DNA of 64,000 nt from Leucocoprinus leucothites (Eukaryota > Basidiomycota > Agaricomycetes > Agaricales > Agaricaceae), in the NCBI GenBank assembly GCA_013368445.1, contig JAACJO010000002.1, positions 620,001 to 684,000 of the forward strand. Direction: 5' to 3'. The notes under the pieces are model-generated. The model made no database searches and had not been told where the DNA came from. It saw only the letters and a list, made by a program, of their open reading frames with translations. Position numbers and translations under genes: made by a program. Positions 46,390 to 58,807 of the stretch are shown in pieces; the first letter of the stretch is position 1, and the number at the start of each line of letters is the position of its first letter.

Positions 46390-48149
46390 TTAGTGCTGGT
46401 TGCAAGGGAAGAGCTCACTCCATTTCCAGTTTTCCTTGACTGCCTCACCAATCTCAGGTAGGCGGTCCGTTTCAGCATTTGCATCAAGACCAGGTAACTG
46501 GAGGCCGAACAAACGCCCATTTACCAACGATTTCTCTGCGACCTCTTCTGCGACTGGCCGACGAACGGTGTCATAAATGCTGAGTGCAGTTTGTACGTTA
46601 GAGAGGTTGACCAGCTTGTGCCCTAAGAGAGTAGCCAAGATGAAGGCATCCTCGATGGCTTGACCTGCACCGGATGCTTGTTGCGGCGACATCGCATGCG
46701 CCTTTGATTCGTCAGCGAGCGTAACACCGCAAAGCGCGACAAATTGTACTTACGGCGTCCCCGAGCAGGACCACATTTCCATAAGTCCAAGACTTGAGTT
46801 TTTCGACTGTGTGAACAGCCCACCGTGAGGGTCGATCAATGCACTTGCATGAAGGTTAGCGTTGTCGTTTAGTAATATAAAAATTCAGGGCACTATTGTT
46901 ACCTTTAGAATGGCCTTTAGTTCCGGCTCCCAGCCATCATGAGCATCCAGGAGCTCTTGGTTGTCGACATGAGTGACCCAAGGACCAGGGAAGGGGGTAC
47001 CAGCGAGCGCTTCATTGGCGTGGAAGGCACCAACATTGATTAACTTTCCAGAGCTGATCGGATATACCACGACATTCTACGTAGCAATGATATCAGAACC
47101 AGAACCAGGTGATACGCAGTGGAAATATTACTTACAACGTGCTGTCCCATGTACTGAAAATGGACCTTAAGGTTAGTATTTGAACGTGATATATTGTCGA
47201 CCTGCTCACCATAACAGGAATAGAGCTCTGTTCTGGGATTCTTATATTTTGATCGGGATGCGCATCGCGATAGGCGATCAACCGCTCTGTGGGTACCAAA
47301 GCTCGATAGGCAACGATGCCAGACCACTTGGGATCGGCTGTGCGGAGGAGAAGGTCTGCCTCGTCCGGCCGACCCTTCATAACAGCGTCTCTGGCTTGCT
47401 CGGCAACCATCTGTCTCCTCACAACGGATTTGATTCCGTCAGCGCCAATAAGGATATCGCATGTTGTCACGAAACCATCGGTAAAGCACAACTCGATCTT
47501 TCCATTTGGTAGTCTTGTATAGTTCGAAAGACGTTTGTTGAAATGAGTCTGGAAGCGTTCAGGGAGGTGGTCTATGAGAACTTGAAGCACGTCGGGACGG
47601 TGATATCGCAGGAAAGAGCCTAAGAGATAGAACGGTTAGGATATGCTTTTCAAGCGTTAGAGGAAAAGGCTGTCTTTACCTTGAGTAGTCAACTTATAGA
47701 AATCCTGACCTTTAGGCTGGTCAGCTTTACGGAAAACGAAAACATCGGCTAGTAAGGAAGGTCAGTCTCAGAGGTTTTCCTCCCTTGACTCGTGGACCTA
47801 CAGAGGTCATAAGTCGGTCGAACAGCATGAAGGCGGGCCAAATCTTCGTCGAGTCCGAGGGCAGCAAGGGTTTTCCAGATGCGAGGCCAAACTCCTATTC
47901 CGGCACCGACCTCAGAGAATTCTTTGGCGGCTTCGAAGATCTCGACACTGATATCTGGATTCCTTGCAAAGCAGACTAGAGACCGGTCAGAGCGATGGTA
48001 ACTAAGAGGCGAGAAAGTATACCAGCTGCTGCTAGTCCACCAATTCCACCACCACTAAAAAAGAAAGCAGTCGTTAATCAACTGGTCCCAAGACAATGAG
48101 CTGTGACATACACAATCGCAACGTGAAACTTTGCTCGAACAGAGGCCAT
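46390..48149 (-). CDS. FAD-dependent aromatic monooxygenase (salicylate hydroxylase-like)
   Basis: The minus-strand gene runs from ATG 48149 (MASVRAKFHVAIV) to the stop at 46390, with about eight exons. The first join gives the dinucleotide-binding motif VAIVGGGIGGLAAAG (GxGxxG). Later come IFEAAKEFSEVGAGIG (binding of the FAD ribose through Glu), the DG motif GADGIKSVVR, and the GD motif LLGDAAHAMSPQQASGAGQA, where the FAD phosphate is held. These are the marks of class A flavoprotein monooxygenases of the salicylate/6-hydroxynicotinate type, which add one oxygen to an aromatic ring using NAD(P)H. It is complete and presumably cytosolic. No pathway partner lies next to it, so the substrate cannot be given. 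Confidence 0.88.
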
Positions 48150-51100
48150 TTGGTTCTGAAGTGAGTAGACAGGCTGATGAGGACACAAGCCTTCAAAAAT
48201 CGAGCCTTTTTCTATGTCGGGGACTCGGCTATGCAAAACATGAAATTGATACAAATATGGAGAGCATCAAATGTATCAATCAACTTCAAGATTTTGTCGA
48301 TGTCTGGGCCTGTCAAATTGGTTCATGATGAATGTCATTCCGTATTGATGGGGATAGGACATTTGTGTCTCCCGTAGCTCTGTCTCCGCCTGTTGTTTAG
48401 CTTGGCCTTACCTACAGCGTCTCCCAGAGATATACGACCTTAAGTTACTCCGATTCCGATTACTTGGCGAGGCTCAAACTGAATCTGAATTATGTAGCTG
48501 CATTGGAGCTTGTCCGAGTCAAGAGAGTGGGTATTTGTGATGAGCCGGCCCTTGAAGTTGGGAATGAATCTCTGGATATCAGGTACCAACAAGAAACCGG
48601 ATCATGACAAGAGGGGACTATCCAATACAGTGCGGAGCGGAATCTGAGGTTGATCCTGCTCAATCTCAAGCAGATTATGCTTCCAGCAAGCACATGTAAA
48701 TGTCTTTTGACGCGCTAGGGCTTTAGTTCAGGCTGAACATCGGCCGCAGCGCCACTACGTGAGATATCACCCTATAGACAGGATTAAGAAGTGGTTTGAC
48801 CTAGCCGAGAGCAGAGCGAAGAGTGCGGAATGTAGAAGGCGGAAAATAACATTTAAACTTTAGCGGAGAGCGTTGTTACCGATACCCAGATCATGATGGA
48901 TTGATTGATCATCTAGGGTTGCCGTCTGCCCAGATTCTGAAATTCACTGCAGTGCACCAAAGTTGGGCGGCTGGGAACCATCTTCTTGGAACTACGGTCG
49001 CAACCTGTCTAACCTCGACATAACTTGAAGCACATGTCAGTTTATTGGCCAGCATTGCAACTGCAGAAATTATTTAACCCGATTTCAAGATTTCACCTCT
49101 GCTCAGAGCTTCACTGATGTGCATCAGCATTAAGAGCTTAGCGGTACAGCGCCGATCATTGCTAAGTAGCGAGATGCTAGTGCTTGGGATAGATGACTTC
49201 ATCAATTGGGGCTTATACAGATATTCGAGCCATTCTCCCATTTGGTCTCCCAACGGCCGACTTGGGTGTTGATCCATGATTCTCGGCGAGCGCTGGCATA
49301 GGTACCTGTGCATATTATGATCTAACCGTTAGCTCTGCTACTCTAGAGTATCGGAGTGTATCGGAGTGTCTCCATTTGCTACTTAAAACCCACACAGCCA
49401 GGGTCGATTTTCTAATTTTATCAATCAAAACCTGAAGACCCCGCACTGGACAATTTTGGCCAGACCGACGGTATCCGTTGATGTTCAAGTAGTTGTCGCT
49501 TGTGAGAAGGTTCATGGTCCGTTTGATTTATTTGATTTGTCGTTGGCGTTGCTGATGTTCAACGAGCATTTGTCACGTGGGAGATAGTATGCGATTCAAT
49601 TTGCTAAAAACATTTATCGCTGAATTACCCTGACGTGAGCGCCTCAGGGTGGGCGGGACTTGAGCAGAACACACAGAATACAAACGCTTGGCGTCTTCAT
49701 CTCAAAGACCTCAGGGAAAGCAAGTGTACGAAATTTTACCAAAAACCGCAAACGAGGGCCTAGGCATTTCCGCGAGTACATGTTGAAATTTGACAGAGTG
49801 AGAGTGAGTAGAATGTCTGGGTATCCGCAGCACTGTCATCGGAAAAGAAAGGAATATAATTATTGACGGGGAGGAAATGCGTTACTATTTGGGAATAATG
49901 TCATCCCGTCGGCCAAGAGTGTCTTTACCGACGCCTTTGCGGAGGAGCTCGAATGGTTCAAATGCAGTGCCCCAGTACTGCTCATATATGTCTCCGATGG
50001 ATACGCGGGCGCTGAATATTACGACAGTATCCGACTGGTATGCGGAATTGAGACTACGGCAAATTCGATGCCTTGCGGTCTCTCGCTCGTTTTACGCTGG
50101 AGCGGTATGCCGCTCGCCTAAGTTTAAAACAATAGCTGTATTTGGATATATCGAGCTCCCTGAGTGCTTCGAGCGGAGAAAAGAAACTGTTATTCCATGA
50201 CATTCTGGGAGTAGCTTTTAGATACTAAGATAGCCGAGGCATGGAAAGTCCCATCGGGTAACGCTCTGGCACTTTCAACCCACAGTTCCAATCGTACGAT
50301 AAATCAGACCAAGAAAATACACATACAAGTGGGCTCATTAGCATGGAGCGAGAAATGCAAGAGGGCCAAGCCTTGTGTAAGGGTCATTAACATGTCCGAT
50401 CGATGATGGTAAAAGCAATCAAGGCTTTCCGATGTCTCCAAAAGCGGTGGGACTTCCTTCAAATAACTAGGGATGAACCAGAGAAGGCGCGAGTGAGCAG
50501 GCCCGAGCAAGCCTCGAAGTAGCTCTGTAGACAAATCACTTCAGATTGAAATAGGAGGCAAGGGTCGTCCCCAACCCGGGATATCCGTGAGCCTAGAAAT
50601 CCATAGCTGTGTGTCCCTGAAGCGAACGAATAGAAGGGCCAGATACAGTACAGTTTTTGAAAGTGGGTACGTTTTGCGTTTCACTTAGACAAGCACTAAG
50701 AGCCTCGGAAATTTGCATATTGAATGCGAGTGACTGCTATGGCTGAAAGTACTTGACTTTAATTAAGGAGGGTTCCAAAAGCGTTAAATATGTTGAAATG
50801 TTCCATAGAACCCAGCCACTCAGTACCTAACCGCAGGGTAATGTTGAAGCTGAAGCTTGAAGAAGCCGCGAGGATCAGGGCGTTCATCATCATGCGTGCT
50901 TAATTAATAACTCAAGCGTTTATGATCGGCATCTCCCGGGAGGACCCTTTTCACAAGCACTGTGTTAGACTCCGGTACAGTCTCGTCAATGACCGATCGA
51001 CCATACGACTAAGGCCTACAGTTCGGCTTTCAGATACTTATAAGACGACAGGCCATAGCTCCGTGAAATGCTTCTACCCCCCACCGTCAGTTTTAGCAGC

Positions 51101-52319
51101 CCGTTAGTAGTTTGAGTGAAAGCTTGGAGAGCCACAGTTACCAGGACACTAGGTGACAATTACTGGTCCGAGTCGAACGTAGCGGGATATGCTGCGCCTC
51201 ATTGTCTACTCATGTCTGCAGGCTGGCCTTCTATCGTAATATCTCTAGTTAGCGTCCGAGCTTGAGTCAAAACCCAAATCATGGCCCAGCGTTAGTAGAA
51301 CCGGCTGGGTTCTGTGTGCCGGTTGAGGCCCATTTCTTGCATTCTACCGCGAAAGTTCTATGATATAACACCCATGACATCTGAGTTGCCACAAATTTCG
51401 CCGACGAAGTTCTTGTCACGGTAGGCTATTTGGGCACTATCTGTCACCGCCACCTGCAGTGATAGATGCATTCGGTCTTCTCTGCTTTGGTGCCTCTACA
51501 GTGACTTCGAAATTATGTGCCGCTCTAACCTCGCTTTCCTATCATCCCAACCGTTTCGCTTTGTATACGCCATCACCAAAGAGTGAACTTCTTCAACTAA
51601 AATAGGAGCACTTTACCGTAAGCCTGCTTCTCTGGGAATTTCACTAGATCTTGTGATCGTCAGTTGTACATCGTAATACATAAAGACTCAGAGCGGTTCC
51701 GGCCGAGGAATGGCACATAGGCCTAATCAGGTAAGGTCGCTCTCGTCAGACGCTAAGTGTTTGAATTTTCAGGTTTGTGGAGCGACTTGGAACTCTGTTC
51801 CTCGGACGGGACTTCGAAGATAGGACAATGTATCTCGAGGGACCTGTAAGAGAAAGCACTGCCGAAGCACAAATATATGTCGCGGTGTTCCTCTGCCGGA
51901 CAGTCTCCCACCGCGGACAGGCCCTTCCGTGTCGCGGCGCATGCAGTGTGACTGTCTGTGTCATTATACTGTAGGGTACTTCATTAAGTGATGGTACTGC
52001 CCAATCGCAATTTCGCTATTCAGACTAAAATTCGGCATTATGAGGTGATTCTAGGTGGTTCTTCATAAGAAGATATAAATACCTCTGTGCTCGATAATGT
52101 CGCTCTGTGTTACCCAGGCCTTTCTCTCGCCGGGACCTTTAGGCATCCGAGCTCCGTTCTCTCACTGCCTCCTTTCACGACTCTGCTCCTTCTCGCACCG
52201 GCTTTCTGTCCCCTTCATCACCGCACTTCAGAGTGAGTACTTAAAGCCTAGCCTACTGTTCCTCCAACATCAAGCCTGTAACGACCACATCACAGAAACA
52301 CACGAGCTCATTGTTCATT
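48150..52319. other. 4.2 kb gene-poor region
   Basis: I find no convincing gene. Frames of 60-107 codons occur on both strands (for example 49,515-49,315 and 49,313-49,074 minus, 49,877-50,200 plus). They do not join through good splice sites and match nothing I know. A tiny direct duplication (ATCGGAGTGT twice) is at about 49,351-49,370. The right end is the promoter side of the Kre9-like gene. It could hold degraded mobile-element sequence or non-coding RNA, but the sequence alone does not show this. Confidence 0.5.
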
Positions 52320-52852
52320 ATGAAGTTCACGACCTCCTACACGACCATGAACCTCTTCGCCTTCTTCCTCACCATCTTCACACTCCTCGGCTCCTTCGTC
52401 GTTCAGGCTGCACCTATCGAGCAGCGTGATGTGTACGTTCCGAAGATCTTGACACCCCAAGATGGCGATACCTGGACCGTTGGCGAAGAAGTGACTGTTA
52501 CCTGGGATACATCCAATCCCCCCACTCAGATCACTAACAAGATTGGGAGGATCGTGTTGAGGAAGGGTAACCTGGCCACTCCTTGTGAGTCGTATTTGTG
52601 CCGATGTGTTCCGATTGACGCTCACTCATGACTCGGACATGCTCTAGTGGTGCTTGCTGGCAACTTTGACATCCTCAATGGCAAAGCCACATTCAGAGTC
52701 CCAACGGTTGTTCAGGGCAGCGACTACTCCATTGTCTGTGAGTATCAATGCTATACTGAGCATCTTGCTCCGAAATTGACAAATTGACAGTGTTCGGCGA
52801 CTCTGGCAATTGGTCGGGACAATTCACGATCAATAGTCCCTTCAAAAACTAA
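52320..52852 (+). CDS. Small secreted Kre9/Knh1-like cell-wall protein
   Basis: Three exons (52320-52584, 52648-52737, 52791-52852) encode 138 residues. The first approx 31 residues are a signal peptide (MNLFAFFLTIFTLLGSFVVQ, cut after AA). A single small domain follows (KILTPQDGDTWTVGEEVTVT, WDTSNPP, RIVLRKGN, LVLAGNFDILNGKATFRVP, YSIVLFGDSGNWSGQFTI). This is the Ig-like N-terminal fold shared by Kre9/Knh1 and Ser-Thr-rich GPI proteins, which act in beta-1,6-glucan and wall assembly. There is no Ser/Thr-rich tail and no hydrophobic GPI signal, so the mature ~107-residue protein should be freely secreted. Such short forms are common among small secreted proteins of mushrooms. Confidence 0.88.
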
Positions 52853-53046
52853 GGGACAAGTGCTCAAGCTCAATTACCTGGTGTTGTTCACGATAGTGTT
52901 ATGATTTTTTTTTGATGACTGTGATGGACTTTGATATACGGACTTGTTGCTCAAACCCCATTGGACTCATTAGTTAGCTGACCAGGAAAGGACTATTGAC
53001 ATTTTGTACAACATTTGTAGCTACGATGAATACTTACCATAAGTAC

Positions 53047-54499
53047 TTACGCCAAGACTTCGTTGAGGATCTCAATAATACGGTTGACTTCTTGAACAGT
53101 GTTGTAATGCACCAAGGAGATACGGACGACGCCATCCTCCGTGTCTAGCTTAGGTGTCAATTCATCCACAAGGGTGTAGGCATAGAAGTGCCCATATCGA
53201 ATGCCAATCTACAGAACGCAATGACGTATGAATCAAAACGGAGAGAATCTAGGCTTTATTCGAAGACTCACCCCACCCTTTTTGTCGAAGATCTCAACGA
53301 TAGCCTTACTCGTAATCGCTCGGTCACCGATGACGACGAAGCTGATGGTGGGAGCCCGCGAGAAATTCACCGATGTGTCCCCCACAACTCTAACTCCGCG
53401 CGCCCATTGCTTTGCATCAGTAAGGTACTGGATTAAAGGGGAGACCAATGTCTGCTCATGCTGCGTTATGGCGTCCCAGGTGGCTTGAAGGCTATTGGCA
53501 GGTGTAAGGGAGAGAAGATATGCTACAACCCCTGTGGTCGCATAGACAAGTTCGTAACCCGGACCACCAGGTTGGAGCTTGTATGAAGATTGATTGACCT
53601 TGAGGAAATGATGGACGAGGGAAGTCACTGAGTTCTCTAGTGAGGAAGCACGGACATAAAGGGCGGAGATATGGGGTCCGTAAACCTTCAGGGGACAGAT
53701 GTCAACTAAAAGGATAAGGTGGGCTAAAGACTGGACGTACCTTGTAGTACGAGAAGACACAGAAGTCAACGTCCCAATCTTGGACATCTATCTGACGATG
53801 CGGAGCATACGCCACGCAATCGACTGAGATCTCGACCTTTCTACTGCCCTTGGCTTGGGCATCAACGCGAATTGCTTGGACAACTTCTTTCACTGGTACG
53901 ATGCTCCCAAGGACATTGGAACAGGCAGTGAAAGCGACGATGCGCGTTTTGCTGGAGATTAAGGGGAGAAGCTCCTTGATTTGAAGACTGACAGAGTATG
54001 GATTTTCTGGGTTCAGAGGCGTCGCATGCCAGACTTTGACAACTGCCCCACGACGTTTAGCTAGCTTCTTCCAGGGACTCGCATTGGCTATCTCGACGTC
54101 AGGGCCCATTAATATTACGGAAAGGGATTAAGCTTTACCTTCGTGCTCGCCAGTGATGATGAACTCATCCCCAGGCTGGATATCGTTTTCCATGCCTCTA
54201 GCAAGGTTCTCGAGATTCATGGTCGAGCTACTTCCAAAAACAACCTCCTGTAGAGATTTAGCATTGAAAAGTTTGGCCGCTTCAGTTGGGCCATCGACCA
54301 TCACACGTCTGGTAGCCTCAACGGAGATAGAGTAGTCTGCGCCAAGCTGTACGTTGGTGTTGGTGAGATAGTCAAGGATCCGGCTGATGACTTCTTGAGC
54401 TGCTTGAGATCCTCCAGCATTATCACCGAAGATGTATCCCGAATTGAGAGAGGGAAAATGAGAGCGTGCGTTAATTACGTCGAATCCGCCAGAGGTCAT
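53047..54499 (-). CDS. Class-V PLP aminotransferase (cysteine desulfurase-like)
   Basis: The minus-strand gene starts at ATG 54499 and stops at 53047, with about five exons and roughly 430 residues. Markers are FGDNAGGSQ near the N-terminus, FGSSSTMNLENLARG (PLP phosphate site), the join GEHE-ANASPWKKLAKRRG (typical HEAN motif), ISVDCVAYAPHRQIDVQDWD (Asp holding the PLP ring nitrogen), and FSYYK-VYGPH with the Schiff-base Lys. A C-terminal lobe ends VRISLVHYNTVQEVNRIIEI. This is the NifS/isopenicillin-epimerase-like branch, a cytosolic group seen in many fungi. Lacking the scaffold-binding Cys loop of mitochondrial Nfs1 that I would look for, it is unlikely to be the main iron-sulfur desulfurase. 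The substrate is unknown. Confidence 0.85.
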
Positions 54500-54893
54500 C
54501 TTGAGATGAGTAGGGGAGGTAGGAGAGAAAGAGTCTGGGTGGTATCGGAGCTTGGTATGTCGGGAGTATTTATTTTAGCCATGGGTATGAAATACCGCAT
54601 GGACAAGCCCTTAGATCGTTGGCTCGTTCACAGGAAGCAGAATTTGGAGATTGGCCACATGTGTCGTCGATCACAAGAGCAGACGCGCCGTCGACACGGA
54701 ACCTAACAAGTCACGTGCGCGTTATAGATTTTTGGGCGAGGAGTGGCAAAGTAATAACACTCATTTCACCTCCACACTTCCTTTCAAGCTGGCATTTTAC
54801 AAACGGGCGTTTCGCTTGTTTGTAACGCCTTACCCTTCACACCGCCTGCATCGTGCATCCTATTTCTCTCATGCGGAGACCCGTTTCACAGAA
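54500..54893. promoter_or_regulatory. Shared divergent promoter region
   Basis: 394 bases separate the starts of the aminotransferase gene (minus) and the tRNase Z gene (plus), so both promoters must lie here. A TCACGTGCG E-box-like site sits at about 54,712-54,720. No TATA element is obvious in either direction. Confidence 0.45.
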
Positions 54894-57800
54894 ATGAAGA
54901 GCTGGTCAACTACTGTGGTCACTCCCCTTTCATCTGACACAGAGCCCACTGTTCTGGTCAATTTCGACGGTGCCAAGTATATATTTAATGTGGGGGAAAA
55001 TACGAACCGTGCCTTCACTCAAAGTCAGCAGAACTACAAACGCATGAGTGGGGTTTTCCTTACCCAAGTGAATTCGCAGAGAGCAAGTGGGCTTGGAGGC
55101 GAGTCGGGATATCTCTGCTTCGAATGTGATACTAATGCTACAATGGTCGCTAGGGATGCTCATGAGCTTTGCGGATGGTGGTACAAGTAAATTGAGCGTT
55201 TTGGGGCCTCCAGGTCTTCGCCACTATATGGCCTCTATGCGGTCGTTTGTATACAGGTTAGTCCTTCCTCGTATTTTTTATGGCCACATTGACCTTATCG
55301 GGGACAGGCCTCAGATGGCTGTCACTACTACTGAATGTCTATCAGATCAAGACGCTACTCTTCCTGAGGTCTTTTATAAAGACGATAATATCACGGTCTA
55401 CGCCTTTCCAATATCAAACCTTGTTCCTTTTCCGAAATACGAAGCATCCATGGCGGCCTTATCAAAAGCAGGCAAAAAGCGGAAACGGTCGCAGTCGCCG
55501 GAAGAGAATAAGCCGACAGAGGAGAAACCTTCCAAGGTGGTAAAACTTGATGAGAATGACACTCTGGAACTCAGTCCGGATGTATTGCGGGAGACCGCAA
55601 TTCAGCTCATGTTTCCCCCGAAACAGCTTGGCCAAATCCCTGTACGCTATGTTTTGGCCTCTCCAAGCAAGAGGATATACTCACAAGCTCTAGGCAGGCC
55701 CTGCAAAAGAGGGTGAGACTACAGAAACGGATGAATACCGAAGGATCATTCCAGCCTGGTTTCATCGACAGCTTCCTTCCTTCCTATTCCCACCCGCATT
55801 TCCGCGAGCATCAACATTAGCTTACATCGTCGTTGGTCCACGCGTTCGTGGCAAGATCGACGGAAATAAGCTACATGAACTTGGTGTTCCCTTCAACGAG
55901 CTACGTTCTAAATTGGCCAAAGGAGAAACCATTCAATTTGAAGCCAAAAGTCCCGATGGCCCTTATGTGAGAACTGTTCGTCCTGAGGATGTCACGGGCA
56001 AGAGCGATCCACCGGCAGCTGTTATCATGCTTGATGTTCCTTCGGTTGAAATGATACCCTCTGTTGTCAGGTCTTTTGACACAGTTTATAAGCCCTTCCG
56101 GTCATCCAATCCAAATGACCTGGAGAAACACACCGTGAGGGTCATATATCACCTGCTTGGCCCTGGGGTGCTCGAGGATAAACGCTATAAGGCCTTCATG
56201 CGAGGGTTCCCTGCAGCAACGGAGGTGGGCTTAACTTGATCTTATGCCAGCTTATCGTCTGATTTGATGCTTTACAGCACGTTATTTCTTCTCCTGAGCA
56301 CAGTCCGAACCCTGTAACTTTCACCAGCTTTGCGCTCAATCAATACCGATTGTCTCAGCTTGACTCGGAAGCCTTTCCCATACCCAAATTCAATCTCTCC
56401 CCTATGAGACAATTATCAGGTACTTCCCCTCGAAAATAACTATGCAACTAAAAAGCCAACGGTGTTTGCAGACGTTCCTTCCCTTCCCCCGAAAGTACAC
56501 ATCATGGCTGCGAATATCCATATACCCCTCCGCCCGCCCGGTCCACTGCAGATAGATCATTCCGTGCCACATGATCGCTTCCACTCCGTTTGGACGCCTG
56601 AACGTTTGCTCTCGAAAGATTCGCGTCTACCAGAAACCACTGTTAAAGCGTTTGAAGATGCAAAGGAAGCTCTTTCACAGCGCCCTCCACCCGAGATAAA
56701 GCGACCATCACATGTCAAGGTGCTGCCATTAGGGACAAGTAGTACTCTACCAAACAAATATCGCAACGGTATGCTCAACTTTTCAGGTTCCATTTTTATC
56801 GGATTTCTCACTCGATCATGCAAGTCTTGTCAACGCTCATCAGGACACCAAACGGAAATATTTTGCTGGATGCTGGAGAGGGTACTTTAGGGCAGCTGAT
56901 CCGTCGGTTCGGGGTCGGCTCGGAAGAGGATGTCGACGTCATGTTGGCAAAACTCAAGTGTATCTTCGTGAGTCATGCACATGCGGATCACTTGATGGGG
57001 CTGGTGAAGCTCCTGAGGAGAAGAAAACTTGTTGAGTTCACTCCTTTCTGAAACCGGTTACCCCCCTCTCATACGATTCACCGTCCTCCTCAGCTAGCAA
57101 AACCTCCTCAGCACCCACTCTACGTTGTCACAGTGCGGAAAGTCCATGTCAGCCTCAAGGAAAGTCATGAGCTGGAAGATCTTGGTTTATGCGATGATCC
57201 AAAGGAGAATGGGGTCATCCCAATATTGAGCGAAGCCTTGAATTTTCGGTATAACGAATATCCAACAATGGGACTCTGGAGAATTGGTGGAAACGAGCCA
57301 TGGGCGGACATTAACTTGTACGTTGTCTTTTTCCTAATCTCGTCGATCAAAGGTTGAAATTTGGATTAGGTCTCGGAGGCGCGTTTCAGACATGTGTCGC
57401 CTTCTAGCCCTTGAATTTTTCAAAACAATTGATGTACACCACCGGACAAAAGCTTACGCAGCATATTTCAGAAGCAGGGATAGTTGGAGTATAGCGTATG
57501 CTTTTTTCCTGATGTATGATTAGCTGGCTTACTCCGAGGGACAGGTTTTCTGGTGACACGATGCCGGCAACGAGGTTTTCAAGGATAGCAAATGGTGCTA
57601 CGCTGCTCATACATGAAGCCACGATGGCAGACGGTGAGGAGGAATTGGCCTCAACCAAAGCACACAGCACCGTTGGCCAGGCCATCCAAGTCGCTCGAGA
57701 GTACGCTCACTTCCTGACTGCTCTAACATGCAGCGGCTGAACCTAACACACAGCATGAACGCCAAGAACGTTCTACTCACTCACTTCTCCGCGCGTTATC

Positions 57801-58018
57801 CGAAGATGCCTCCTTCGATCCTAGCACCACCTGAAGAGAAAAAAACGGAGCGGGGAGGTCCTCTCGTTACGCTTGCATTTGATCTCGCGGAAATGGATCT
57901 GGACCAGATGTGGAAGATGAATCTGTATCTTCCTGCCATCGAACAGTGTTTCAAAGATTCGAGTGAGGAAGGGGATGAGGACTTGTATGCTACGGTGCCA
58001 GGTTCACTAGATGGATAG
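54894..58018 (+). CDS. TRZ1: Long-form tRNase Z (ELAC2/Trz1)
   Basis: About ten exons give roughly 860 residues. The N-terminal half is a degenerate metallo-beta-lactamase (TVLVNFDGAKYIFNVGENTN, RASGLGGMLMSFADGG, VLGPPGLRHYM). The C-terminal half is the catalytic one, with VKVLPLGTSSTLPNKYRNVL, DAGEGTLGQL, the metal motif FVSHAHADHLMG, VHHRTKAYA, FSGDTMPATRF, LIHEATMADG (metal-binding Glu/His), HSTVGQAI and LLTHFSARYP. This enzyme cuts the 3' trailer from precursor tRNAs in nucleus and mitochondria. The metal-binding residues are all present. A low-complexity basic insert (GKKKRKRSQSPEEN) in the N-half may serve nuclear import. The first intron (55099-55153) appears to start with GC. The other joins use GT..AG. 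Confidence 0.93.
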
Positions 58019-58807
58019 ACCTTCGAACTTTGCAACATCAGTTGCGTATTCATCACTTAGTTGAGTGATTTATACAAAGGGAGTAAATGGTTGTACACTG
58101 ACTATTGTGCTAGTCATATAGAGTAGTTTACATGACTTTGGGCAATATTTAGTGACGATATGTCGTCACACTCAAAATTGGATTATAATTGACCTTAATG
58201 CACAATCCACTCAACCTCCATCTGTTTCCCAGGCCGTCAGCGTTGCTTGGAGAGAAATCCAATGACTAAGAGGAATGAGGCGTTTTCGAAGCTTGGAACT
58301 AACTACCGGCAGACCTAACGGAAGGACCCCAGGGAGATAGAATGACGAATTATTTGATTGGCGAAGAAAGACCCCTAGGTGATTGAGTGCGTGGTCTCTC
58401 GGCCGGCCCTCAGACTAACAGTCTTACCGTCAATAGGGTATTCTCGAGCATCAGAGAACTTGTTGCGTGACGCAAACCTGTAGGCCATGCTACCGGGGTT
58501 CGACAACTAGCAATCGGATGTGTTTTCCCCTCCTTCAGTTGCAGAAGAAATAATTAATAATTAAAAGGCTCTTGGAACTGCGGAAAACTTACAAGCTTGT
58601 AAACAGTAGCTCTTCGTATGGAATTGCTCGTTACGCCCTTTCAAAGGCTCAGGCGGCAATTTAATTTCCCATGCTGCGATCAATGAGAAGCCGAGAGCAC
58701 CGCTCAAGATGAGTGTCCAGGGTCCAGCGTTAATGTAATCTATCACCGAGTATATAAATCAGGACGATGACACGCCTTCTTGTTATCAGCTTTGCTTTTG
58801 ACCACCA
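58019..58807. other. Intergenic, promoter side of the Argonaute gene
   Basis: Downstream of tRNase Z and upstream of the Argonaute start. No gene or RNA gene is recognised. TATA-like TATATAAAT lies at about 58,750-58,758, some 50 bases before the Argonaute ATG. Confidence 0.5.

Noticed and set aside
49074..49515. Two adjacent minus-strand frames that might form one gene
   Set aside because: No donor/acceptor pair joins them well and the product resembles nothing known.
58381..58510. Possible tRNA-like sequence with GGGGTTCGA
   Set aside because: Only a B-box-like stretch is present. No acceptor or anticodon stem can be formed.
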